Shown here: positions 37,031 to 46,085 of the stretch, piece after piece
Position numbering within the stretch: the first letter of the stretch is position 1
Layout of the letters: each line of letters opens with the position of its first letter
DNA from: an uncultured Pseudomonadota bacterium
GTDB lineage: Bacteria > Myxococcota_A > UBA796 > SXON01
NCBI GenBank assembly: GCA_903891165.1
Contig: CAITDR010000566.1
Location: 21,519 to 85,518, forward strand
Direction: 5' to 3'
Length of the DNA stretch: 64,000 nt
The notes under the pieces: generated by a model
The model's input: only the letters and a program-made list of their open reading frames with translations
Database searches by the model: none
Told to the model about the DNA's origin: nothing
Made by a program: the position numbers and the translations under genes

Positions 37031-37064
37031 TCGACCAACGGTCGAAAAATCGACCGACGGTCGA
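37031..37064. promoter_or_regulatory. two tandem 15-bp dyads TCGACCAACGGTCGA-AAAA-TCGACCGACGGTCGA (19-bp period)
   Basis: Read directly; lies between murJ and the FabL-like SDR gene. Confidence 0.6.
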
Positions 37065-37131
37065 AGACGGAAAAATTCCTGGATGCAGCAGGGGAGGGGT
37101 GCGGATAAGGGGCCACAGCTCAGAGGCCTGT

Positions 37132-37842
37132 ATGCGCAACATCCTGATCACCGGCGCTTCCCGTGGAATTGGCGCTGCCATCGCCCGGGAATTGGCCGCA
37201 CCTGGTACCCGAATCCTGGTGAACTACCTTCAAAATGAGGCTGCAGCGCGAACGGTCGTGGCAGCGGTAGAGGCCGCCGGTGCCGAGGCGGTGTTGATCC
37301 AAGGGGATGTACGGTCCGAGGCCGATCTCAAGCGGATGGCGGAGCTGGCCGGACCCTTGGATGTGCTGGTACACAATGCCGCCGTCGGCGCGCTCAAGGC
37401 CTGGGACAAGATCCGCACCCCCCAGTGGGATCTGACCTTGGAAAGCTCTCTTCGGCCCTTCTGGCTACTCACCCGGCTGTGTACCCTCAAGCCCGATGCC
37501 AACGTGATCGGTATTTCCAGCTTGGGAAGTCGTCGCTATATCCCTGGCTATGTGGCGATGGGTGTCGCAAAAGCGGGGGTGGAGGCTCTCACCCGACAGC
37601 TCGCGGTGGAGCTGGCCCCCATCCGTGTGAACACCATCTGTGCGGGGCTCGTGGATACCGACGCATTACGCTACCTGCCTGAAGGCAAAAAAATGGTGGA
37701 AGAAACCGCAAAGTTGACCCCGTTGGGTCGTATCGGTCTGCCTGAAGATGTTGCCCAGGCGGTCTCCCTTTTCCTGGACCCCCGGGCGCACTGGATCACT
37801 GGTCAAGTGATCGTGGTGGATGGCGGTTTTTCGGTGCTCTGA
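37132..37842 (+). CDS. short-chain dehydrogenase, FabL-like enoyl-ACP reductase candidate
   Basis: ITGASRGIGAAIARELA; SSLGSRRYIPGYVAMGVAKAGVEALTRQLAVELAPIRVNTICAGLVDTDALRYLP matches the FabL active-site pattern better than FabG. Confidence 0.75.
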   Translation: MRNILITGASRGIGAAIARELAAPGTRILVNYLQNEAAARTVVAAVEAAGAEAVLIQGDVRSEADLKRMAELAGPLDVLVHNAAVGALKAWDKIRTPQWDLTLESSLRPFWLLTRLCTLKPDANVIGISSLGSRRYIPGYVAMGVAKAGVEALTRQLAVELAPIRVNTICAGLVDTDALRYLPEGKKMVEETAKLTPLGRIGLPEDVAQAVSLFLDPRAHWITGQVIVVDGGFSVL

Positions 37843-37887
37843 GCGCCAGACACTCCCCGGCCGGGCTGCGGTGATTAGGTTGCTCGG

Positions 37888-38418
37888 ATGAGTCAGGAAC
37901 GGTTCAGGTGGGAAGTGGATCCGGAGGCGGTCGATGCCTCTTTCCGGGCGCTGCAACGTCGGGCACGCGAGCTTTTTGATCAGGGCCGCTACACACGGGT
38001 GCGGTTGCGCTACAAAGGAAAGCAGCTTGGCGGCGATTTCCCTCTGGGTGCACTGCTAGCGATGGAAGGGGTGGGCCTGCTGTTGGCCAGTCCGATCTAT
38101 GTGTTGGTGGCGAACCTGGGGGTGAAGGCCTTTATCGAGGTGGAGTTTATCCACGAGGCTGAGGACCGCATCAAAGAGGGTTTGGAAGCTTTCAACGCGG
38201 GAGAGGTGGATGCGGCGGAGGCCAAATACCGCGAGGCATTGACCATGCGTCCCGACGATCCGGCGGCGCTGTATGCCCTTGGTGTGCTCCTGCGGGTGAC
38301 TGGACGGAGAGAGGAGGCGATGAGCTGCCTGGAGAAGGTGGCGGCCACAGAGAACCCCGACCGGGCCAAAGCGGCAGAAGCCCTTGAAAAAATGAAGCGA
38401 GGCCTGCGCACCCTCTGA
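37888..38418 (+). CDS. small protein with DUF4342-like membrane segment and C-terminal TPRs
   Basis: TRVRLRYKGKQLGGDFPLGALLAMEGVGLLLASPIYVLV; EGLEAFNAGEVDAAEAKYREALTMRPDDPAALYALGVLLRVTGRREEAMSCLEK. Confidence 0.65.
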   Translation: MSQERFRWEVDPEAVDASFRALQRRARELFDQGRYTRVRLRYKGKQLGGDFPLGALLAMEGVGLLLASPIYVLVANLGVKAFIEVEFIHEAEDRIKEGLEAFNAGEVDAAEAKYREALTMRPDDPAALYALGVLLRVTGRREEAMSCLEKVAATENPDRAKAAEALEKMKRGLRTL

Positions 38419-38544
38419 GGGCTTTGCAAGAGCGCGTCAAGATCCGTCGCTGCTTTGGACCCTTGAAGCCGGACAGGTTAGCCGTCCCCCCGATTGGCAG
38501 CCTTCGCTGCCCCCAGGTCTGCTGCGAGAAGGTGCAGGATTGCT

Positions 38545-39459
38545 ATGATCGACGTACACAAGTTGACGAAGCGCTATGGCGGCACCACTGCGGTGCATGA
38601 TGTGAGCTTCTCCGTTGCCAAAGGCGAAGTGGTGGGTTTTCTGGGCCCCAACGGCGCCGGTAAAACCACCACCATGCGGGTGATCTCCGGCTCGCTGGGT
38701 GCCTCTACGGGGTCGGTGAAGGTCGGCGGCTTTGATGTCGCCGAAAATCCCCGGGCGGTGCAGACCATGTTGGGCTACGCACCTGAAAATCCGCCGGTTT
38801 ACGGCGGGATGGTGGTGCGGGACTACATCCGCTTTGCCGCCGAGCTGAAAGGGGTCGCGGATCCCAAAAAAGCTACGGACATGGCGCTCTCCCGGGTGGG
38901 GCTCGGCTCGGTGGCGCATCGGCTCATCGACAACCTCTCCAAGGGCTACCGGCAGCGGGTGGGTCTGGCGCAGGCGCTGGTCCACTCGCCTTCCGTGCTT
39001 GTGCTGGACGAGCCGACCTCCGGCCTGGATCCTGCACAACGGGTGGAGATCCGCAAGCTGATCGAGGATCTGGCTGCCGGTGAACGGACGGTCATCCTGT
39101 CCACCCATGTGCTCGCCGAGATCGAAGCGCTGTGCCAGCGGGTGATCATCATCAACAAAGGCCGGGTGGTGGCGCAGGATAGCCTCGCCAACCTGGGCCA
39201 GATGGGTGGCACGGTGCGGGTGGACGTGGCTCGGATTCCCGAGGGGCTGATGGCCGAACTTCAGGCCATTCCCGGCGTTGCTTCTGTAGAAGCCAACCCC
39301 AAGGGCTTCATCGTGCGCGGGGACCGCGATCTGCGCGAGGATGTGGCCCGGATCTGTGTGCCCCACGGGCTCTTGGAGCTTAACGGCCGCCAACGCCTCG
39401 AAGATATCTACCTCTCCTACACCATGGGCGGTCGCCCTGCCCTGGAGAACCACGCATGA
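38545..39459 (+). CDS. ABC transporter ATP-binding protein (GldA-like)
   Basis: Walker A GPNGAGKTTT, signature LSKGYRQRVGLAQ, Walker B SVLVLDEPTSGLDP. Confidence 0.92.
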   Translation: MIDVHKLTKRYGGTTAVHDVSFSVAKGEVVGFLGPNGAGKTTTMRVISGSLGASTGSVKVGGFDVAENPRAVQTMLGYAPENPPVYGGMVVRDYIRFAAELKGVADPKKATDMALSRVGLGSVAHRLIDNLSKGYRQRVGLAQALVHSPSVLVLDEPTSGLDPAQRVEIRKLIEDLAAGERTVILSTHVLAEIEALCQRVIIINKGRVVAQDSLANLGQMGGTVRVDVARIPEGLMAELQAIPGVASVEANPKGFIVRGDRDLREDVARICVPHGLLELNGRQRLEDIYLSYTMGGRPALENHA

Positions 39460-40226
39460 ACGGGGCTATTGCAATCCTGAAGCGGGAAACCAGCGCCTAC
39501 TTCACTACGGCCATCGGCTGGATGCTGCTGTTAATGTTTATCTTCATCTTCGGCTTCTTCTTTGCCCTTTCGGTCACTGCCTTTATGGACTACTCCCAGC
39601 AGGCGGCCTTCAACCCCATGGCGGCGGAGGGGTTGAACGTCAACGCCTTTGTGGTCCAGGGTGTCTTCGGGAACATGGCGGTGGTCATGCTCCTGGTGTC
39701 GCCGGGCATGGTCATGCGGCTGTTGGCCGAAGATCGGAAGCAGAAGTCCATGGAGCTGCTGTTGACCAGCCCCATCGCCTCTTGGGAAATCGTGCTGGGC
39801 AAATTCCTTGGATCGATGGCTTTTGTCGTAGCCATGTTGTTGGCAACCACACCCTACATCGCGATGTTGTACACCTGGGGTGAGCCGGACAGCGGCGTGC
39901 TGATGGCCAACTACATCGCATTGTTGGCTTTGTCGGCACTGCTCATCTCGGTCAACCTCTTTCTGTCCTCTTTCACAGAAAACCAGGTGGTTGCCTTTGT
40001 GGTGGGCTTTGGTTTCAACCTGATCTTCTGGGTTGTGGGCTGGGCCGGAGACATGGCGCCGGCGGGTGCCATCCAGGCGGTGTTGCAGACGGCGGCCTTC
40101 GGCTCTCACTACACCGAGATGATCAAGGGTCTGATTCGGATCCAGGACATCGTCTACTTCTTGACCTTCATCGGCTTCTCCCTGCTGGCGACGACCCAGC
40201 GGGTCGAAGCGCTGCGGTGGCGCTGA
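39456..40226 (+). CDS. ABC transporter permease (ABC-2 type, GldF-like)
   Basis: Polytopic; SPGMVMRLLAEDRKQKSMELLLTSPIASWEIVLGKFLGSM. Confidence 0.88.
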   Translation: MNGAIAILKRETSAYFTTAIGWMLLLMFIFIFGFFFALSVTAFMDYSQQAAFNPMAAEGLNVNAFVVQGVFGNMAVVMLLVSPGMVMRLLAEDRKQKSMELLLTSPIASWEIVLGKFLGSMAFVVAMLLATTPYIAMLYTWGEPDSGVLMANYIALLALSALLISVNLFLSSFTENQVVAFVVGFGFNLIFWVVGWAGDMAPAGAIQAVLQTAAFGSHYTEMIKGLIRIQDIVYFLTFIGFSLLATTQRVEALRWR

Positions 40227-41866
40227 TGCGTTGGATCGGCTGGTTCTTTATCCTTCTTGGGATCATCCTCCTGATGGGCTTCGGCGTGGCCGCCGGCTTT
40301 CTGGAGGGCGATCTGCCTCTACTGGCCAAAGTGGCGGGCGGCGCTGGTGCGGCGCTGGTGGTGATCGGTCTGTACGGACAGCGTGAGTTTTTCACTCAGC
40401 TCTCCGAGGACCAGACCACAGGTCGCTCCATCAATGCCATTGTTGCAACCGCACTTGCGGCCTCCATTCTGGTGGTGGCCAACGTGGCCGCTCACGATGC
40501 CAAATGGCGCTGGGATGCGACGAAAAACAAACAGTATACCCTCTCCCAGCAGAGCATCGACCTTGTCGCAAAGCTGGATCGTCAGGTAGCCGTACAGGCC
40601 TTCTTCAACAAGGGTTCTCCCGAGGAGAAAAGCTTTAAGGATCTGGTGGAGCAGTACGCCGAGCACTCCACGCTGTTGAAGGTCGAATACCACGACCCCA
40701 ACGAGGAGCCGCTCTTGGCCGAGCAGATGAAGCTGGTTTCCGACCAGGGCACCGTGGTGCTGAAGTCGGGTGAAAAAGAGCAGCGCATCGAGATGGGTTT
40801 TGATGAATCCGCGATCACCAACGCGCTGGTGCGGGTGACCTCGGACAAGCAGCACAACATCTGTGTGGTGGCGGGTCATGGGGAAATGGACCCCAACGAC
40901 AGCTCCTCCCCGTCGGGCCTGGGTTTTGCGAAGGACAAGCTCGCGGCTCAGAACTATAGCGTCACGACGGTGACCCTGACCGCTTCGGCTCCCTCGCCCG
41001 CCACCTGTGAAGTGGTGATCTTGGGGGCGCCGCAGACCGAAGTGTTGCCCGAAGAACTGGACCGTCTGGCACAGTATGTAGCAGCGGGTGGCTCGCTGAT
41101 TGCCATGCTTGATCCCACGGTTCCCGCCGGGACCGTCAACGACTTCGCCCGCTATGGCTTCAAGCCCGGCGCCGATGTGGTGGTGGAGGCGGACCCCTAC
41201 CGGATCGTGCAGAACAATCCCTTCGGGTTGATCATCGACCAGTCCTCCTACGAGGCCCACCCGCTCACCGAAAAGCTGAAGGGCAACTCCATCCTCTTCC
41301 TTTCCCGCTCTATCGACGTCGGTGTGGCGGTTCCGGGGGTCGAGGTAAAAGTGCTGGCGCGTGCTTCGGAATCCTCCTGGGGCGAGACCGATCTGCAGGA
41401 TCCCAACGGACAGGTGGAACCCACCCCCGGAAAGGATCTCGTCGGGAAGGTGCCCCTGTTTGCCGTGGCGGAAGTTCAGGATCCCAGCGGAATCCGCACT
41501 GTCACCACGGTGACCGAGCCGCTGACCGCGGAAGGTCTGCCCGCCGCCCCGGTGGTGCCCGCCGCCCCCACCTCCCCACCTCCCGCTCCTAAGGCGGGCG
41601 GCAAAGTGGTGGCCTTTGGCGACGCGGACTTCGCAAGCAACCAGATGTTTGCCAACGGTCTGAACCAGGACCTTCTGCTGAACACGGTCGCGTGGATGGT
41701 GGGCGAAGAAGCACAGATGTCCATCCGCTCCAACGAAGCGGCAAAGGGACGGCTGGAGATGTCCACCGTGGGTCTGCTGCTGATGTGGCTGATCTCGGTG
41801 TTGGTGATGCCGGGTGTGATGGTGATGGGTGCGATTGCCACCTGGGTCTACCGCCGCCGCCTGTGA
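40226..41866 (+). CDS. GldG/ABC_transp_aux-type auxiliary transporter protein
   Basis: TMs at both ends; AKWRWDATKNKQYTLSQQSIDLVAKLDRQVAVQAFFNKGSPEEK; ICVVAGHGEMDPNDSSSPSGLGFAKDKLAAQNYSV. Confidence 0.85.
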   Translation: MRWIGWFFILLGIILLMGFGVAAGFLEGDLPLLAKVAGGAGAALVVIGLYGQREFFTQLSEDQTTGRSINAIVATALAASILVVANVAAHDAKWRWDATKNKQYTLSQQSIDLVAKLDRQVAVQAFFNKGSPEEKSFKDLVEQYAEHSTLLKVEYHDPNEEPLLAEQMKLVSDQGTVVLKSGEKEQRIEMGFDESAITNALVRVTSDKQHNICVVAGHGEMDPNDSSSPSGLGFAKDKLAAQNYSVTTVTLTASAPSPATCEVVILGAPQTEVLPEELDRLAQYVAAGGSLIAMLDPTVPAGTVNDFARYGFKPGADVVVEADPYRIVQNNPFGLIIDQSSYEAHPLTEKLKGNSILFLSRSIDVGVAVPGVEVKVLARASESSWGETDLQDPNGQVEPTPGKDLVGKVPLFAVAEVQDPSGIRTVTTVTEPLTAEGLPAAPVVPAAPTSPPPAPKAGGKVVAFGDADFASNQMFANGLNQDLLLNTVAWMVGEEAQMSIRSNEAAKGRLEMSTVGLLLMWLISVLVMPGVMVMGAIATWVYRRRL

Positions 41867-41895
41867 TTCTGTAGCCTGCCTAGCAGAATTTGGAT

Positions 41896-41931
41896 GGGGA
41901 GCCCCTCGGATGGAGGGGCTCTTCCCGTTTT
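41896..41931 (+). terminator. terminator-like hairpin after Gld-like ABC operon
   Basis: GGGGAGCCCCTC-ggatg-GAGGGGCTCTTCCC followed by GTTTT. Confidence 0.55.
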
Positions 41932-42002
41932 GGGGGTGCCCCCGTGATAGGAGGTCGGGCGGGGCGGGCCAATGGGTTGCCGTACCCTGCAGAGAGGCCC
42001 CT

Positions 42003-42461
42003 ATGAGTGCAGCAGAGATCATCGAGCTTTCCGTCGGAATTGAGCTGGAATGTGCCGGGCTGTATGAGGTTTTTGCCAAGAACTTCCAGGGGCGCGCCGA
42101 GCTGGTGTACTTCTGGAAGCTCTACGCGGAGGCCGAGCGCTACCATGCGGCCAGCATCCGTATCCACCAGGCCACCTTCACCGGCGAAGGTCAGGCCGCT
42201 CCGGCAGCCGACCTGGATGCCGCGCGCGCCTTCCTGGGCGAGCTGCGTGCCCTACGTGCCCGCTACGAAAAGGAGCCCGCTACCGTGGCCGAGGCGCTGA
42301 AGGCTGCCCGGATGGTGGAGGAGCGCAGCGAGGAGATGCATGGGCGTACCCAGTTCTTCGCCAGCAACCCCGATCTGCACGAGCTGTTTGTGCAGATGGC
42401 AGAAGAGGACCGAGCACACCGCGAGCTGCTGACCACCGCCGAGCGTAGATTCGGCGCCTGA
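42003..42461 (+). CDS. ferritin/rubrerythrin-like four-helix protein (tentative)
   Basis: Helical; IELSVGIELECAGLYEVFAKNFQGRAELVYFWKLYAEAERYHAASIRIHQ ... EEDRAHRELLTTAERRF. Confidence 0.55.
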   Translation: MSAAEIIELSVGIELECAGLYEVFAKNFQGRAELVYFWKLYAEAERYHAASIRIHQATFTGEGQAAPAADLDAARAFLGELRALRARYEKEPATVAEALKAARMVEERSEEMHGRTQFFASNPDLHELFVQMAEEDRAHRELLTTAERRFGA

Positions 42462-42527
42462 GCACGACATCGGTGTCCCGCTGGCCCCTTTTCTGGAGGG
42501 TGCTACGCTACAACCGGGGATAGAACC

Positions 42528-43052
42528 ATGTGGCTGAGCCTGTTTTGGATGGCCTGCACCGGGGGAGGGGAGAGCGGCGCGGAGGACAGCGCCGACACCG
42601 GCCCCTGTGCTGGAGCGGCGCTGGTGGAGATCGGCGACGGCACCGACCCCTTTGTGCCCCTCTTGGACGGTGGGGCGGTCACCATGGTGCATGGTCCGCA
42701 GGGGGGCTGGCATATGTTGGCGGGCGTACGCGTCAGCCATACCGACGATATCGTCTCGATCCACTACACCATCGAGACGGTGCCGGATCGGGTGTCGGTC
42801 TCCGACAACAGCTACAGGGTGCAGCTGCGGGACGAGGGAAACTGCCAGGGTACCTATTGGAATATGTACGGCTACCTGGACGCCTCGGAGCTGGCTGTGG
42901 GGGAGCTGGATACCCCGCCTGAGCTGCTGTGTGGCGCGACGCTGGAGCTGACCATTGCGGTGGAAGATGGGGACGGGAAGGGGGCGGAGGCCAGCCTGCA
43001 GGTGACGGCCGCTGCCGATCCGTTGGACCAATGCGGGCCGCCGGAAGGCTGA
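42528..43052 (+). CDS. putative lipoprotein
   Basis: MWLSLFWMACTGGGESGAEDSADTG. Confidence 0.65.
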   Translation: MWLSLFWMACTGGGESGAEDSADTGPCAGAALVEIGDGTDPFVPLLDGGAVTMVHGPQGGWHMLAGVRVSHTDDIVSIHYTIETVPDRVSVSDNSYRVQLRDEGNCQGTYWNMYGYLDASELAVGELDTPPELLCGATLELTIAVEDGDGKGAEASLQVTAAADPLDQCGPPEG

Positions 43053-43558
43053 TGTGGACGGAGCCCCGCTATGTGGAAGGGCTGCGTCTCTTTTCCGAAG
43101 GACACTGGTTTGAAGCCCACGAAGTGCTGGAGCTTTTTTGGAAGGAGCAGTCTGCGGGCCCAGACCGTCAATTTCTTCAGGGTCTGATCCAGCTGGCGGT
43201 CTCCCTGGAGCACTGGCGCCGGGGGAACCCCAGGAGTGCATGGGGGCAGTGGGAGAAGGCCAGGATGAAGCTGGAGCCTTTGCCCTCACCCTACGGTGGC
43301 CTGGATCTGGCACGCCTTTTGCGGGATTTTGCGGCCTACTACGAGGAGGTAGAGCTGGAGAGCTGGTTGGAAGCGGAGCTTCCCCCGGTGAGGAGGCTGG
43401 ACCTGCAAGCGCCGGTGCCGATGTACCACGAAGACGGCGCCGGTGCCGCCGAAGGGACACCCTGCACGGCGATGCCGCAAATCCGTGAGATCCCCCCCGC
43501 GCAGGCGACGGCAGAGGCGATAGAGGGAGAGGGTGCGTCCCTTTTACCTCCCCGGTAG
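43052..43558 (+). CDS. DUF309 family protein
   Basis: YVEGLRLFSEGHWFEAHEVLELFWKEQSAGPDRQFLQGLIQLAVSLEHWRRGN; TGATG overlap with previous gene. Confidence 0.8.
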   Translation: MWTEPRYVEGLRLFSEGHWFEAHEVLELFWKEQSAGPDRQFLQGLIQLAVSLEHWRRGNPRSAWGQWEKARMKLEPLPSPYGGLDLARLLRDFAAYYEEVELESWLEAELPPVRRLDLQAPVPMYHEDGAGAAEGTPCTAMPQIREIPPAQATAEAIEGEGASLLPPR

Positions 43559-44582
43559 CTACCTTGTATTGGAGCTTACCAATGTGTGCAGCCTCGCCTG
43601 CCTGCACTGCACCGTGTCCGAGGAGGGGCATCCGCATCATCACAAAAATGGTTATATATCATTTTCGTTGATTCGCGAAGTATTCGCAGACCTCGCCCGG
43701 CACGGGGGTCGTTTTGACACCCTCATCCTGTTTTGGCTGGGCGAGCCGCTCCTGCACCCCGCCTTCCTGGAGATCTACCAGGAATCCATCCGGGCAGCCG
43801 TGGATTTTCGGCTGTTTGGCAAGGTAGAGGTGCATAGCAACGCCACCCACTTGCGGCCGGGGCTGGTCCCGGCCCTGCTGAACCGTGCGCAGCTCCCGCA
43901 GGTCTGGCACTTTTCGCTGGACGCCAACAGTCCGGCGGTCTATCAGCGGGTGAAGGGTCTCCAGCGCTTCGACAAAGTGGTTGAAAATATTGATTTTTTT
44001 CTGGAGGAGAAAGCGGCACGCCAGGCGCGCTGGCCGCGTACCGTCTTTCAATTTATTGTGTCCGACCGCAACGTCTCCGAAGCTCTGAACTTCCGCGATC
44101 GTTGGCTTTCCCGCTGCAAAACCCTGAGGCTCCCGGCAAGGGTGGCCCTTCAAAAGGTGCCCGAGGGGGAAGAGGCCGTGGTCTTCTTCCGGCAGCTGGA
44201 CTGCCCGACGGCGGAGGAGCAACAGCTTCAAAATAGGGTTTTTGGGCAGGTGGCGCAGCTGCTGGGGCATGCCCCGCCGAAGCTGGATACAAAAATATCC
44301 GAGGATAACCAGGGTATCTGCGGCTGCTTCTGGAAGAGCCCGGTGGTAAGCTGGCAGGGAGAGCTGACCACCTGCACCCGCGACAACCGCCTGGAAAATC
44401 GGCTGGGAAGTCTGGTTCAACATGGATTTTCGGAGCTGTGGTGGGGGCCCAAGCAGGCAGCGCGACGCCGGGCCGTCGCCAGGGCAGACTACAGCAGCCT
44501 GCCACCCTGCAAAAGCTGCTTCATTCCCAAGTCTTCCAACTACTCCGACGTCACTGCGGCGGAGATCGGAGCCCTCCTTTGA
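43533..44582 (+). CDS. radical SAM/SPASM-like protein
   Basis: TNVCSLACLHCTV (CxxxCxxC); LFWLGEPLLHP; C-terminal ICGCFWKSPVVSWQGELTTCTRDNR..PCKSC. Confidence 0.82.
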   Translation: MRPFYLPGSYLVLELTNVCSLACLHCTVSEEGHPHHHKNGYISFSLIREVFADLARHGGRFDTLILFWLGEPLLHPAFLEIYQESIRAAVDFRLFGKVEVHSNATHLRPGLVPALLNRAQLPQVWHFSLDANSPAVYQRVKGLQRFDKVVENIDFFLEEKAARQARWPRTVFQFIVSDRNVSEALNFRDRWLSRCKTLRLPARVALQKVPEGEEAVVFFRQLDCPTAEEQQLQNRVFGQVAQLLGHAPPKLDTKISEDNQGICGCFWKSPVVSWQGELTTCTRDNRLENRLGSLVQHGFSELWWGPKQAARRRAVARADYSSLPPCKSCFIPKSSNYSDVTAAEIGALL

Positions 44583-45574
44583 TCGGCGAGCGTGCCCTGC
44601 AGCGGCTGGGTCTGGTGCCGGCCCCGGGTCTGCCCACCCAGGTACACCTCTCGGTGACCGATCGCTGCTTTTTGCCATGTCTGCATTGTGACATCTACAA
44701 AAATAAAACCGAGGATCTGCCTGAGCAGGCCTGGGCGGACACCATCGACCGGTTGGCACGCTGGCTGGGCCCAGCCTCCATCAACTTTGTGGGCGGCGAA
44801 CCCCTGCTTCGGAAGGACCTGGAGCGGCTGATGGGGCGGGCCACCCGCCTGGGCTTTACGGTAAGCTTTAATACCAATGGCTGGCTGCTGACCGATGCGC
44901 GTGCCGCAGCGCTTGCCGACGCGGGCGTCAGCATCGCCTATGTGTCGATGGATGGCATCCATCCTGCAACCGTGGATCACAGCCGGGGCCGCGCGGGCTC
45001 GCTTCAAAAGGCGATGGAGGCCGCGGATCGGCTGGAGCGCCATCGTCAGCCGCGGGTGGTCGTCGCCTGTGTGCTCCACGGTAAAAATGCGGCCGAGATC
45101 CCCGAGTTGCTGCGCTGGTGTAATGACAAAGGCCGCGAGCTGGTGGTGCAGCCGCTTTACCAGAGCTTCGGGGAAAACGCCCACCAGCCGGGCTGGTGGC
45201 GGCACTCTCCCCTCTGGCCCACGGCTGAGGAGCTGCCGCTCATCGACCGGGCCCTGGATGTGCTCGCCGAGGAACGGGCCAGCCACGGGAAGGTCTGCAA
45301 CACCGTGGTGCAGCTCCAGGCCTTCAAAAAACACTTCCGGCTTCCCGACATCTACAATGGACAGGTCTGTAAGGCAGGCTACAGCGACATCGCCTTTGAT
45401 CCTGCCGGAAACATCCGCCTCTGCTACTTCCTGGAGCCGGTAGGGAACATCGCGCAGGATGAGCCCGAGCAGCTCTGGAACAGCCTGCGCGCCATGCGTC
45501 GTCGGCATGAGGTGAGTCGCTGTCCTCGCGCCTGTAACCTGCTCAACTGTAATTTTGAACGCGGAGAGGGTTGA
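44579..45574 (+). CDS. radical SAM/SPASM domain protein (TTG start proposed)
   Basis: TDRCFLPCLHCDIYKN, NFVGGEPLLRKDLERLM; C-terminal VCKAGYSDIAFDPAGNIRLCYF..CPRACNLLNC. Confidence 0.82.
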   Translation: MIGERALQRLGLVPAPGLPTQVHLSVTDRCFLPCLHCDIYKNKTEDLPEQAWADTIDRLARWLGPASINFVGGEPLLRKDLERLMGRATRLGFTVSFNTNGWLLTDARAAALADAGVSIAYVSMDGIHPATVDHSRGRAGSLQKAMEAADRLERHRQPRVVVACVLHGKNAAEIPELLRWCNDKGRELVVQPLYQSFGENAHQPGWWRHSPLWPTAEELPLIDRALDVLAEERASHGKVCNTVVQLQAFKKHFRLPDIYNGQVCKAGYSDIAFDPAGNIRLCYFLEPVGNIAQDEPEQLWNSLRAMRRRHEVSRCPRACNLLNCNFERGEG

Positions 45575-45575
45575 G

Positions 45576-46085
45576 ATGTTTTTGGCTCCGGAAACCCTGG
45601 AAGCGGCCTTTGCCGAAGCCCGCCGCTGCTGGCCGCGGGAAGCCTGCGGCATCGTGCTGGGACGACCAGGGCAGCCGGAGAGCAGCTACTTCGTCGCCTT
45701 TGAAAACCTGCAGGATCGTCTACATGCGGCGGATCCTGCCTCTTTTCCAAGGGATGCCCGTACAGCATACACCATGGATGCCCTGCGCCTGGAGCGCACC
45801 GTGGATGCGGCGGTCGCAGGTGGGGAGAAGCTCATCGCCATCCTGCACTCTCATCCGCAGCATCCAAGCTACTTTTCTCAAACGGATCGTGCTGCTGCCT
45901 GTCCGTTTGGTTTTCCCACCTATCCGGATACACACCAGATCGTGATCTCCGTCTACGATCGGGTCGTGCACGATCTCAAGGCTTTTTCCTGGGACGGTGC
46001 CGACTGGCAGGAAGAGGTAGTCCACGGGCTCCCTCCGCTTCCCGGTCCCCCTGCAGGAGCGGCGCCCCTACAAGAGGGTGTATGA
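45576..46085 (+). CDS. JAMM/MPN+ metalloprotease (Mec+/Rri1-like)
   Basis: EACGIVLG plus perfect JAMM motif HSHPQHPSYFSQTD (HxHx7Sx2D). Confidence 0.82.
   Translation: MFLAPETLEAAFAEARRCWPREACGIVLGRPGQPESSYFVAFENLQDRLHAADPASFPRDARTAYTMDALRLERTVDAAVAGGEKLIAILHSHPQHPSYFSQTDRAAACPFGFPTYPDTHQIVISVYDRVVHDLKAFSWDGADWQEEVVHGLPPLPGPPAGAAPLQEGV

Noticed and set aside
40319-42079. 586-aa minus-strand ORF over the GldG-like gene
   Set aside because: Shadow ORF; the plus strand has recognisable protein and operon context.
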